Part shown: positions 32,553-43,600 of the stretch, one piece after another
Layout: each line of letters opens with the position of its first letter
Position numbering within the stretch: the first letter of the stretch is position 1
Assembly (NCBI RefSeq): GCF_026262505.1
Contig: NC_067208.1
Coordinates: 4,411,962-4,475,961 of the forward strand
Direction: 5' to 3'
Length of the DNA stretch: 64,000 bases
DNA from: Trichomonas vaginalis G3
Lineage: Eukaryota; Parabasalia; Trichomonadida; Trichomonadidae
The notes under the pieces: model-generated
The model's input: the letters and a program-made list of their open reading frames with translations, nothing else
Told to the model about the DNA's origin: nothing
Databases searched by the model: none
Position numbers and translations under genes: made by a program

Positions 32553-32861
32553 TTAGTCGGTTGTTGCTGTCGTAGTAGTTGTTGTTGTAGCATCTGTAGA
32601 ATAGTATTCGGTTGATGTTGAATAAGAATAATATTCTTGTTCCATTTGCTTAATAGTATCAGGATCTGCAATCGGAATGACTGGTTGAACAACTGCTGGT
32701 TCGAGCGGTGGAACTTGATCTTTTGTCAATTCTTTTTCTGCTTGCTCTTGCGGTTTCTCTACTTTTGGAGGCTCTTCATCCTTTGTTTCTTCAACTTTTC
32801 TCTCTTTAACAGGTTCGGTCTTTTCTACATTATCTGTTTCTTTGCACATGAATTCTCGCAA
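32553..32861 (-). CDS. Small low-complexity Glu/Lys/Pro/Thr-rich protein
   Basis: A 102-aa frame. Residues about 10-50 are rich in Glu, Lys and Pro (KTEPVKERKVEETKDEEPPK and onward) and the C terminus is Tyr/Ser then almost pure Thr (ending TTTTTTTATTD). No domain is recognised. The codon composition and the length without stops in AT-rich DNA favour a real gene, but a low-complexity frame of this length could also be chance. Confidence 0.4.
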   Translation of the reverse strand: MREFMCKETDNVEKTEPVKERKVEETKDEEPPKVEKPQEQAEKELTKDQVPPLEPAVVQPVIPIADPDTIKQMEQEYYSYSTSTEYYSTDATTTTTTTATTD

Positions 32862-34085
32862 AAATTGATTCCGTTATGTATCGTTAGCTTTTCAATATTT
32901 TCAAATAAATTTTTAACAAGGCATATTGCATGGGATGCAGTAGAGAGTATTGGACCGTAATTTGCTTAATATCCAAAATAGATGACAATTGATTTCTGAA
33001 TTCGCGTTATTATGCGTAAAGAAACGTCATACGTCTGATCAATCAAACAAAACCTAAATATGCGTTGATTAAACTGAATAAGAATGAATAATCCTCGATC
33101 TCTACTGAAAAATTGGTTAATTGTTCTTAATGTAACAAATAAATGTGCAAAAGTGAAATACATGCCTAATGAAAAATTGTTAGTATGAATATTCTTCATC
33201 TATTCAAGGATTAATAATTTGATCAGATGAAATTATGATAAAATGTTGATATAACATTCAAAACAATGAAATTATATAATATAAAAGCAATCTATTGATT
33301 TCGAATTTCTATATAATTCGTTATTTATTGCGAAAAACTAAAAATATCGATGAAAATTTCCAAAAAAAATTCAATAATTGAAAAATCAATAAGGAAATCT
33401 TATCTTTTAGAATGAAAAGAAAATATCTGCTAAAATTTTGGAAAATAAATATTCATAATATTCAAGTGGCACATGAACACAGCAAGAGAAATATGAGTGA
33501 ATAAATATAAAAGTGACAATTTCGATTTGAGAAACTCCGATCATTGGTTAAATACATATTTATTGATACTTCTTTGGCAAACAGTGTGGATCAGCCCTAA
33601 CCTCCTAATAGTGCGGGTTATTTCACCGGTTTTGAAACAAGGTGAAACATTTTTTATCGAAATTGATATTAATTTCTTTAGATATGAAAAGTATTGATCT
33701 TGGGAAATCTATAGAATGAATCATATATTTAAAAATTTTCAGATGAATTCATACAATAAGAAAAAAAAAACTTATCGTCAAATCCACGCAATTTTAAATA
33801 ATTCTAATGTCTATCATTTTCAGAGATGAAAAGTTTTCGCTGTAGATCAATTTTTTGAATCAAATTCTGAAGAACTTTTTGAATTATTTAAAACTCAAAC
33901 TTTTAATATTATTTCTCAAATTAGCGGTATTTTTAATTTTATCAAAGTTCATTTTGAGATGAATTTAAAACCTGTTAAATTTACTCGTATTATTTCATGT
34001 TACATCCGTATGTGAAAATATCATCACTATCAATGAGTTTAATTGAAATCAAAACAACAGAATAAAGAAAAAAAATTATTTTCAA
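32862..34085. other. 1.2-kb intergenic region upstream of the AGC kinase
   Basis: No gene supported. It holds an AAAAGTGAC at 33509-33517 and, near 33630-33655, a TTTCACC/GGTGAAA inverted repeat in slightly more GC-rich sequence. Confidence 0.5.
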
Positions 34086-35357
34086 ATGTCGAAAGTCTTG
34101 ATCAACGGATTTCTGAACAAGAAAGGCAGCAAGTTTGGCTTCTGGCACAAGCGCTATGTCGTCGCTATTGGAAGTCAAATTATCATTTCTAAATCGCAAA
34201 CAGATAAGCCTGAGAGATATATTAATATGAATGGCGATGTTACAATAGAATCACAATCTGATGTTTCACCACCAAGATTTACTCTTACACCAAAGGGCGA
34301 AAAACCAATTACACTCGCAACAAATACAGTGGAAGAATTAAATGATTGGCTCAATCAAATGAGATCAATGACCTTCATGACTTCGGGAATAACTATGGAT
34401 GATTTCGACGTTATTTCAGTTTTAGGAAGAGGATTCTATGGAAAGGTCATGCTTTGCCATAAAAAGAATACAAACGACATATTTGCAATTAAAACCGTCC
34501 ATAAAAATAGGCTCGTTTCAGCCAAGAAGGTACACACAATATTTACCGAGCGTAATGTTCTCATGAAGGCTCAACATCCATTTATCGTCTCCCTTAAATT
34601 TGCTTTTCAGACAGACACTAAGGTTTACTTAGGTCTTGAATATGCACCAGGTGGTGAGCTTTTCTATCACCTCCAGAAGTTCGGATCATTCCCAATTGAT
34701 GATGTTCGAATTTATATTGCAGAAATGGCTTTAGCTCTCGACTTCTTACACAAGCATGGTGTAATTTATCGTGATATCAAGCCAGAAAATATTCTGCTCG
34801 ATGCCCAAGGCCACGTTAAGCTCACAGATTTCGGCTTAGCCAAGGACCTTACAGATGAATCAAGCACAACAACATTCTGTGGCACATTCGAATACATGGC
34901 TCCAGAAGTCGTTGCAAGAAGCAGTTACGGTCCAGCTATTGACTGGTGGGCTCTTGGTATTCTTACTTACGAATTACTCAACGGACATTCCCCATTCCAA
35001 TCAGACAATCGCGCTCTTCTTTTCATGTCCATTCGTACTCAACCACCGAAATTCCCAGCAAGAACAGATCGCAATACAATCGACTTCATCAGTAACCTTC
35101 TCAATAAGGACCCAGAATTGAGATACGGAATGGATCAGATCCGTACCCATCCATTCTTCAACGGAATGAACTTCGATGATGTTCTTGAAAAGAAATACAA
35201 GCCATCATTCGTCCCAACAATTCCAAACGATGTCGCTGCACTTAACTTCGACTCTGAATTTACTTGCGAGCCTGCTCAGGACTCAATTGCTACTCCTGTT
35301 GGACAAGGAAACGAGTTCAACGGATTCTCATTTGTTGCTCCTGGTGAGGGTCAATAA
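34086..35357 (+). CDS. PH-domain AGC kinase (Akt-like)
   Basis: A 423-aa serine/threonine kinase with the order of Akt/PKB. A pleckstrin-homology domain lies at residues about 4-98 (LINGFLNKKGSKFGFWHKRYVV at its start, LNDWLNQM in its last helix). The kinase domain spans about 105-360: GRGFYGKV, AIKTV, YRDIKPENILLD, DFGLAK, the activation-loop TTFCGTFEYMAPE, and DWWALGILTYELLNG. The AGC tail follows, with a turn segment and the hydrophobic motif FNGFSFV near the end. The activation-loop Thr and hydrophobic-motif Ser are the sites phosphorylated in the family. PH-lipid binding would bring it to membranes. Codon usage is C-biased, suggesting good expression. Confidence 0.93.
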   Translation: MSKVLINGFLNKKGSKFGFWHKRYVVAIGSQIIISKSQTDKPERYINMNGDVTIESQSDVSPPRFTLTPKGEKPITLATNTVEELNDWLNQMRSMTFMTSGITMDDFDVISVLGRGFYGKVMLCHKKNTNDIFAIKTVHKNRLVSAKKVHTIFTERNVLMKAQHPFIVSLKFAFQTDTKVYLGLEYAPGGELFYHLQKFGSFPIDDVRIYIAEMALALDFLHKHGVIYRDIKPENILLDAQGHVKLTDFGLAKDLTDESSTTTFCGTFEYMAPEVVARSSYGPAIDWWALGILTYELLNGHSPFQSDNRALLFMSIRTQPPKFPARTDRNTIDFISNLLNKDPELRYGMDQIRTHPFFNGMNFDDVLEKKYKPSFVPTIPNDVAALNFDSEFTCEPAQDSIATPVGQGNEFNGFSFVAPGEGQ

Positions 35358-36609
35358 TTAATTACGATTACAAAAAATAAAACTGTTTTATCCCTTAATT
35401 TTTTTATTTCTTGATATAATTTTTTTTTAAACCAACCCAAAAACCATCACTTTTCTTAATCCCTTTTAATTATACTATAGAATTCTATATTAGTTCTCAT
35501 ATAAATTTATGAAATTTGAAAAAAATATTTGCAAAATATTATTTGATCGAAAAAAGCTAAGAATAAGCAAAATTATAACAAGTTTATATACAAATGCTAT
35601 TATCCATAGTCATCGGAGAACAAGAAAAATGAAAATAAAAAATAATTTTTGTAATTGGAAAAGGTGACCAAACTATTTTTTGAAAGTCCGCCATAACTTT
35701 AATGGTACTATTTCAGCGTGTACAATGAATACAAAAATTCTAAGAGTGCCACATAAAATAGTACTTTAGACTTGAGTTAATGCTACCAAGCAAATGTTAA
35801 AAAGATGACTTTAGTGTTTTGATAATCAAAGATTAAAATCATTATTGTCTAAATCAATAATCATAACGACAGAAGTTAATGTTTTTTCATCAGTGCTTTA
35901 AATCCACTTTTAAAAGTATACCTCAAAAATCAAAATATCAAAAAAAATTGGCCGATAGGTTTGGCTTTAATTTTTGTCTGCTTTTATGATTTGATATGGA
36001 TTTATAATTTTAAAAGTTGAGCCAAATTCACCAATAGATTTTTGAGATTTGCAAATACTCAATAATTTTCAGCGTGTTATCTTTTATTAAAAGAACTATT
36101 TGGTTTCAGTATCATATAAATTGATATTTACTTTCTATTTGAACCTTCATTTAGCTAATGATTTAATAATACAGATTTCATCTAGTCCTTATAAGAGAAT
36201 TTTGAATTTGTTATAATAAAAAAACAAACAGATATAGCTTACACTTCTATAATAAAGATACCTTTTATAGAAATCAGTATGAAATGTGTTTTGGCTTATT
36301 GGAAGCATATCAGACATAATCGCCATAATCAAAAAATCTATATACCCAATAAGTAATAAATTTGTCGATATAGATTTTCCATAAAATTAGTTTTTAGTCT
36401 GATCTTAAAATAAATTTAATTTTTTATAAAAAAAATCACATTTAAAAGTACCTTTTTAGTAGCTCGAAATCCTGTTGGTGGATTTCGGGCGTACTTCAAA
36501 ATTAGCTTTTCTTCTACATATGCAAGCTATATTTTAAATATGGGGCAAATCGGATCGGCGAAAGGAGTTTAGTTACCTTTTAATTGGAAAGGGGTTAAGA
36601 GTATAAATC
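35358..36609. other. 1.25-kb intergenic region between convergent genes
   Basis: AT-rich. A short hairpin, CGAAATCC/GGATTTCG with a 7-base loop, lies near 36468-36490, in sequence somewhat richer in G and C than the surroundings. No gene seen. Confidence 0.5.
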
Positions 36610-37311
36610 TCAAGAAATCAAATTAAGAGAGATACAAACCTTTTCAGATTCAATTAACTCTGAGGGAACGCTCATAATACCTGAATCTTCAAATTCAAAG
36701 GTAACAATCAGATCTGTAATAGCGAATATTGTAGTTTTCAAGCCTTTTTGACCACGGGTCTTGAGGAAGCATTTTGTTCCTGGTCTCAAAATCGTACCTT
36801 TATAATAAATGCCGTAATCAGCCACTATAATAGTATCCTTAAGATCCATTTCATTTTCTGCTATGTGGAGTAGATTATCAAGTGAATCTTTGATTGCATC
36901 TGGATTTGCTTTTTTCTCCTTACGTTTTCCAACCTGTTTAGGAGGGGTGTGCATTTTCAATTTAAGTGCTTTGAATTCTTCATCATCTGATGGATTGGTC
37001 TGAACAAATGTTTTAATATCTTCATTGTTGGAAAAGTACCTAAACTCATCCATAATTTTGGTTTCCTGATCAGCGTAAAACTTTTTCATGGTATTTTCCT
37101 TTCGTTTTTCGATAATACTCAATTGTTTTTGCAAAATTCTATCTTCGAGATAATTTTGCTCTTTGAACCATCTATTGACGGCATCTACTTTTTGCTTATG
37201 CATCTCTTTTAAAATTTGCTTTTGAAGTCCAAAGTTTGGTTCGATTTCCATGTAAAAATTCCTTTGAGCTTTGAAAAATTCTAAAAAAAAAATATTTGGA
37301 TGGAAGTTCAT
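36610..37311 (-). CDS. Coiled-coil protein, possibly Sds3-like
   Basis: A 233-aa protein. Residues about 25-105 are a charged coiled coil (QKQILKEMHKQKVDAVNRWF through KENTMKKFYADQETKI). A basic linker (QVGKRKEKK) follows, and a beta-rich C-terminal module (IIVADYGIYYKGTILRPGTKCFLKTRGQKGL onward) ends the protein. A coiled coil plus a small C-terminal beta domain recalls Sds3/BRMS1 subunits of the Sin3 histone-deacetylase complex, but the resemblance is weak and unproven. Either the first ATG or the one at residue 21 (37251) could be the true start. Convergent with the AGC kinase. Confidence 0.5.
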   Translation of the reverse strand: MNFHPNIFFLEFFKAQRNFYMEIEPNFGLQKQILKEMHKQKVDAVNRWFKEQNYLEDRILQKQLSIIEKRKENTMKKFYADQETKIMDEFRYFSNNEDIKTFVQTNPSDDEEFKALKLKMHTPPKQVGKRKEKKANPDAIKDSLDNLLHIAENEMDLKDTIIVADYGIYYKGTILRPGTKCFLKTRGQKGLKTTIFAITDLIVTFEFEDSGIMSVPSELIESEKVCISLNLIS

Positions 37312-37660
37312 TTTTAATCATTTGACTATATAATGATAGTTGAACTATGGCTTATTCAAAACCCTTAAATTCATTGTATGAAATTTGATTTTTGATCTTT
37401 CCAAGAAATATCATCTGCAACAATAGCACTTTGCTACAAACCAATATATTTGGTCATGACAGTGCATAATAATATTTCATAGCTAATGTTCCTTCTTACG
37501 AATTTTCATAATTTCAATTTTGAAATTGAATCAAAAAGCTCAATAAGCTGAGAAATATTAATATATGGCATCTAGACATAATAATTCATTATCAAAAACA
37601 ATGGTTTTATTTTCATAAGTTTACAAGCTTTGTGCGGTTTTGGCCTTTCTTTTTCATCCT
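37312..37660. promoter_or_regulatory. Divergent spacer upstream of eS12
   Basis: A 349-bp spacer. Just before the eS12 ATG is a pyrimidine tract, CCTTTCTTTTTCATCCT (37644-37660). It is similar in position and content to the tract before uL23 and recalls the CCTTT core element reported at trichomonad transcription starts. Confidence 0.4.
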
Positions 37661-38041
37661 ATGTCTGCAGAAGCATCTACAAACCAGGTCATCGAAGCTG
37701 GTCTCCACCAAATCAATCTTTCCGGCACAGTCGCTAAGGGCATCAAGTGCACAATCAAGGCTATCCTTAAGGGCAAGGCTCAGCTCGTTCTCCTCGCTGA
37801 TGATACAGAAAACAAGGATTACAAGAACCTCGTTGCAGGCCTCTGCAAGAAGCACAACGTCAAGCTCCAGGCTGTTGAGAAGAAGGAACTCCTCGGCAGA
37901 GCTCTTGGTCTCACACATCTTAAGGCTGACGGCTCCGTCCGCCGCCAGATGAACTGCGGTGCTTGCGCTATCATTGGCTACGGCAAGGTCGAAACAGAAG
38001 AACTTAACGCTTTCCGCGCTGCTTTTGACCCAGCTCAGTAA
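37661..38041 (+). CDS. RPS12: Small-subunit ribosomal protein eS12
   Basis: A 126-aa L7Ae-fold protein of the 40S subunit. Family signs are AKGIKCTIKAILKGKAQLVLLADD, a following LVAGLCKKHNVKLQAV helix-strand unit, and the C-terminal block with Cys residues (QMNCGACAIIGYGK) matching eS12 rather than eL30 or eL8. I chose the ATG at 37661 (MSAEAST). The frame extends upstream only from a TTG codon, and the pyrimidine-rich initiator region ends exactly at this ATG. Codon use is strongly biased to GGC, AAG, CTC and TTC, as for uL23 and the histones. The stop is TAA followed by A, giving the TAAA expected of a trichomonad polyadenylation signal. Confidence 0.9.
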   Translation: MSAEASTNQVIEAGLHQINLSGTVAKGIKCTIKAILKGKAQLVLLADDTENKDYKNLVAGLCKKHNVKLQAVEKKELLGRALGLTHLKADGSVRRQMNCGACAIIGYGKVETEELNAFRAAFDPAQ

Positions 38042-38231
38042 ATTTCTTGCATAAATTGATATACAATATATTTTATACTATAATGATTAGTTTGTTTACT
38101 TTTTTTGTACATTTATTTTTGACCATTATTAGAAAAATCAAAATATCATATTTCGAATTCTACAATACTTCATTAAATACATACATGGTCTTTGAGGTTT
38201 TATATGAGTGATTCGTTGCCATAACAGATAC

Positions 38232-39773
38232 ATGAAATTTAAAATAACAAAATATATTTTGATCAACGTACAGTGTTCAGAAGAATTAGCATCCCTTCTA
38301 TCTACATCGAGTATGCCTATTCAAAAACTCGCTATTTTATTTCATTATTTTTGGATGGAAAAAGAAATCGATTTCTCAAAGAACAGTGGTTCAATATTTT
38401 TAAAAAACTTAATAGAGCATTTTGGATACTCAGCTGAAGAGACAACAGAACAGGTTCAAAACCCACCTTGTGAGCCCCAAGAATTTCAAGATTTATTGCA
38501 ACAAGGGGCAGAACTATTAATGAACAATGATATCCAAGCATTTATTAACTGCTTATTAGAGATATCAAGAATATTAGAAGTATATCCAGAATATACCGAT
38601 TTTCTCAATTATTCTTATCTTGGTTTTCGACTAAGCATGTTAGGAAATCCAAATGAAAGTTCACCTAAGATAATTTTGCTAATTTCAGATCTATTAACAA
38701 ATTTCACTGCAAATGATAGAGATTATTCAACTCGATTGATCCAAACAAATGAACTTATGCAAAAAGATTCTGATCCAGGATTTTTCGCTTCACACTTATC
38801 TATTCTTGCTAACCAGAATGTAACATATATCTATGCAATTCGAGTGATTCCAGTGCTTTATAATATTGCTTCAGATTGGGATGTTAATAATATATGCAAA
38901 ATAGAAGACTTATCAAAGTTGTTTGCAAAAATAGAAAATGATAACGAATTGTCGTTCGTTTATTCATTTTTCTTCATTAATGTTTTCAGAGCTTCAAAAA
39001 TAACTGACCAATCAATAGCAAATATGCTCAAAAAGTACTCAATTAACTATATTCTTCATGATAATGAAATATCTATCAACATTGCTTGGTGTTTGTATTA
39101 TTTTTGCGTAAATTCAGAATTACTTTTAATAGTTGATGAAGAATTCATGTCACTCATAGAAAATATGCTCAACTCAGAAAATGAATCATTTCAACATATT
39201 GCAATTTCAATTCTTTCCATTATTCCAATATATACAGATGTAAAGGATGATCAACACATAAAATCTAACATTATGCAATTACTTAATACATTTGACCTGC
39301 AACCTTTATTCCAGTTCGCACAATCTTTGGATCAAACTTACGCTGCAGCTTCAATCTCAGCAATCACGAACTTATCTATATTTTCAGAGACATTATTCAT
39401 GAATGTAATAAATTCTAACTTCTTTGACCTCATTCTGAACTTATTAGCAGATTCACCATTATTAGTAAAAAATTATTCAGTTTGTTTCTTCGGATTCGCA
39501 ATATCGCATAATAGCAAGCTTTGCGATGACTTCATTACAGAAGATAACCTCGATTTACTGATAGATTTATGCGAAATTGAATCAATTGCAGTAAATCTTC
39601 TTCAATCGTTAGATATCATTATGACAAGTCATCCAGATGTGATTCCATTTTTCATTGATAATAATATTCTCGAAAAATACGAATCCATTGAGCTCGATCC
39701 TGAAAGTCAAGAGTTTTTGTTGCTTCAAAGAATACGCGAACTCATTGATACAAACACTAATGAAGAAAAATGA
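38232..39773 (+). CDS. Armadillo-like helical-repeat protein, function unknown
   Basis: A protein of 513 aa from the ATG at 38232. It consists of leucine-rich paired helices throughout (for example LLLISDLLTNF, SISAITNLSIF, LLADSPLLVKNYSVCFFGFA), typical of armadillo-type folds. It is acidic and rich in Asn, Ser and Ile. The frame is open upstream to a GTG at 38208; a separate ATG at 38203 in another frame gives only six codons. No catalytic or membrane segment was seen. It probably belongs with the proteins at 30071-31234 and 47907-49412. Confidence 0.7.
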   Translation: MKFKITKYILINVQCSEELASLLSTSSMPIQKLAILFHYFWMEKEIDFSKNSGSIFLKNLIEHFGYSAEETTEQVQNPPCEPQEFQDLLQQGAELLMNNDIQAFINCLLEISRILEVYPEYTDFLNYSYLGFRLSMLGNPNESSPKIILLISDLLTNFTANDRDYSTRLIQTNELMQKDSDPGFFASHLSILANQNVTYIYAIRVIPVLYNIASDWDVNNICKIEDLSKLFAKIENDNELSFVYSFFFINVFRASKITDQSIANMLKKYSINYILHDNEISINIAWCLYYFCVNSELLLIVDEEFMSLIENMLNSENESFQHIAISILSIIPIYTDVKDDQHIKSNIMQLLNTFDLQPLFQFAQSLDQTYAAASISAITNLSIFSETLFMNVINSNFFDLILNLLADSPLLVKNYSVCFFGFAISHNSKLCDDFITEDNLDLLIDLCEIESIAVNLLQSLDIIMTSHPDVIPFFIDNNILEKYESIELDPESQEFLLLQRIRELIDTNTNEEK

Positions 39774-40669
39774 AATTTCATTTCATTGAGTACTAGAAAA
39801 AGCTCAAAAATTAGCCGATGATGGAATGAACTTTCTATAAGTTTACCTTATAATATTGTTTGTTATTAATCATTAAAACATAAATATATTGACATTTTTA
39901 GAAATTTTACAATATATATTCGTATTCACGGAACTAGATGAGGGACAGAAAAGAAATATATTTCAGAATTTTTGATAATGGCGTTGTTTAGTGATTAATG
40001 ATAGAGAATAAAGTAATTTAAACTGTATTGACATTTGATGCAATCGGAATCGATATCTTGAATTTTTTGATAAGATATTTCAATTATCGAAAAAATGTTA
40101 AGAGTAATTGCTTTTTAGTGTTGATAATACAAACAGGTAGAATGTCAAGCTTTACATAATATGACTAGAACATACTAAATTGGCTTTTTAATTAGATTTG
40201 CCAATGGAAATGCAGATGAATTCATTCACGCATCATTTGGAATAAAGAAATAAGCTTTATGGAAAATGCCTATTGTACTTTAGCATTTTAGAAGTATAAA
40301 CTATCAAATAAATTTTGTTGCCTTTTAAATGTCACCTTTTTGAATACTTAATAAATTCTGATGAATATTAATTTAGATCTATCACTATATCATTATTGCA
40401 TTAATTATAAATTGTAAACATCTCAATAAAAAATATACATTAGTATTACTTGACTACCAACAACGAAACATTTTTCAACAACTATTTTTTTGGGTTAATT
40501 TATTTCTTTGAAAATGTGATTCACAATTTATTCGATAAATTGAATTCAATTTTTTTGAGAGTAATTTTTGAAAGATTGTCTCTAAAGTCTTGATATATGC
40601 AATATTTAACATATACTTCAATCTATTAAAAATTGACAGAGTTATAGTTGTAAGAATAGTTTCACCAGA
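39774..40669. other. 0.9-kb intergenic region
   Basis: AT-rich, no gene, RNA or repeat supported. Confidence 0.5.
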
Positions 40670-43600
40670 ATGCTAGAGCAATTTATGAGACAGTTCTATG
40701 AAATGGGATTTGAGACCAGATACAGAGCTCAGCTTCCATTCTGGCTGAAATGGCTAAGAGAAATCATACGCTTCATGCAATACGTGGTTCTATCCATATA
40801 TTTTTGTAAATTGTCAAACATGGTTGGTAGGCAATCATCACTAATAAGCGTTTTGGACAATGCTCTTCTTCTTAATTCCTGGATGTATTATCAAGTACAA
40901 GGATACCATTTCGCTATGGTTCTTATTGTTAACCAGATTATTATATTTTCAATTTTTACCAAGATATCACGTAATATCAAAAACGGAAAGCACGTTTCGA
41001 AAAATATTCTTTTTCTTTACATGTTAATGTATGACTTTTTTACCCCTCTTTATCAAATCGACATTTTCTTCAGATTTAACCAACAATTACATGTTACAAT
41101 TCTGAATTTCACCTTTAACAATTTCGTTACGTTATTGATTCACACTTCAGGTTTATTTTTCACATCATTTCTTGAATTCTTCGTATGTACATTTTGGAAA
41201 CCTAAAGTATTTGTGGTCTTTTCCATCCTAGACAAACATTCATGCGCTACATATTATTATTTCTACTGGGTGAAGTGTTTAATGATTTCTGTTCATATTC
41301 TTCTTGTAGAATACAATCACTTTTTACTTGAAATATTTATTTTCTCAATTTACCCATTAATAGTATTTGTTGCAGTTTTCCATAGAATGATAAGAGGAGT
41401 ACATGCAAGTTACATCGGAGCGATAATGGAAGACAGCCCGATATTTGCATCACCATTTGTCCTATTCTGTCATTTACATTTCGGAGGAATTGTGAATCCT
41501 TTACTTGTTGCATTTGTTTGCATTTTCTTTTATACAATTGTTATAGTTTATTACAAGAAATACTTACAAAAGTATTCTTATGCGATTTTATCCGAAACGA
41601 AAAATGTTTCTGTCTTTTTTCCAGTTTCAAAGTCATTGCTTATCCGCAATGCTGCAGAATTTTTTGCTTACACTGAGGGATTCGACAAATTCATGTTTAT
41701 GAGGATTAATGGAGATCCAGAAGAAACAATTGAAGTTGTTCGCTACTTATCTCTGTTTAAATATAACCATACTCGTATACTACAGATACTAAGCAAGTAT
41801 ACAAGCAATGGAGCCTATTACGACTTCCAATTTTATTTGTATCGGACACATGTTGAATACCAGAACATAGATGCCCCTAAAGTATATACAGATATATTGG
41901 ATAATATACAAAGGAGGTTCCTAGTATCGAATTTCTTGTATTGGCAGTGCAGATGTTCAAATCAATGGATAAAAGCACATTATTATGCCACAGTTTCATC
42001 AATTAACCACATAGAATTGCGGAACTATATCAATTTCCTTGTTTTCATCTTCAGATATGATTCTCATATTTATCAATCTTTTGCGGAGTTTTCTTTAGTT
42101 GCATTAGGAGATCCAGTTCGATCAGTGAAATACAGACGATATGCAGCAACGCTAAAAGAAAATCCTTCAGGTATTGTTGACAATTTAATCAAAATTCTTT
42201 CTCAGAATTATCCATTGTCAACACAAAAATACAACCATGGAAACAACGAGCGACAAAGTGATATCACACCTGAAAGCTCACAGGCATCAATTGAAGCTCC
42301 TCCCGTCCCTCAAATGCTTAGATTTCATTTTGACGATAATGTCATTTTCCGTAACGATAAAAGTGACAATTCTCCTATGGCCATGTTTGTACAAAAGTGT
42401 AATTCATTCACATCGTATCGATCTGTGTTCTACATTATCTGCATTTTCATTATTTGTTCTATGTATTTCAAATACATCGATGTTGAATCGACAAAACGAA
42501 ATAACATGATTTCTGAGATAAGATTAGTTCTTAAGAACACAATAGAACAGGCAACAGTCTTATCATCAAGTTTGTTGTATCAATATTTGTATCATTTAAT
42601 GGCAGACCAAAAGAACCTCAATTTTTCAAAGGATTGTTGTGATACGATAATTAGTCACTTTTACGATGAATTACAAATCTTTCCTTTGACAATTGGTGAA
42701 GATTATTCTTTCCTAATGAAGTCATTAGGATATTTGAGTGTCAGACTATCAGAAGAATCAAAAATCAATTGTCAAAGTCTTTCGAATTCATTGAGTTTCA
42801 TAACAACAAATGTTTATGACATGAAACTGAATTATGATGATTTGAAAAACAGAGTTTCTCTTTTGTTCACTCAACAAAAGAAAATTACTGATATAAAGAA
42901 GTTCGAAAAGATGACACAAATCGGTATTTTATTAGGTACATTAATTGTTACAGTCATGACACATTTCTATTTAAGAATAAATTTAATAGAAACGCCTCCT
43001 TCTGCTTTACAATTCCTTGCAAGTAAAGAAAGGTTGTGTCTTCTTCTTTTCCAGAAATCTTTGGAGTCATGGGATCTTTTCAAGATTTTGTTCCACTCTA
43101 AATCCAAAATGAAAGCCAAATCAAAGAAAAGAAGGACAATTAAAAGAGAAGATGCAGATATAATTGATACAAGACTTTTACAAAGCCAACATGTCAATCT
43201 TTCTGATTCAAAATTGACTGTTTCTTTTATTGGTTCTGATCATTATTTGCAACCAAGTAATTTCGCGTTGATGTCGCCTTACGTTGAATTAAACAAGTCC
43301 ACGTTGTCTGATTCGATTTTGGCTGTTCCTAATGAAGAAGAAGATGAAAGTTCGACAACAGATGATTTCATTCCAGATAACGAACAAAAATTTGAAGTAA
43401 TTACAAAAACCATTGAAAAAACAAAAAGTGACTTTCCAAATTATTGGCGTGTTTTTGGAATTATCCATGTCTTGCCATGGATAACTATTTCTTTTGTTGT
43501 ATCAAGCTCAACGGAAGTTATCGAATACCAACATTTGCTTGCTACAAATTACATCAACAAAATCATAGAAAATGTTACTTCTTTTTATAGTATACAAGTA

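Noticed and set aside
33497-33697. A 66-codon plus-strand frame before the AGC kinase
   Set aside because: Short, no recognisable domain, and the codon composition is like intergenic DNA.
38203-38231. Possible first exon (MSDSLP) and intron before the armadillo-like gene
   Set aside because: No convincing 5' splice site or the conserved trichomonad branch/3' splice sequence was seen, so the ATG at 38232 is simpler.
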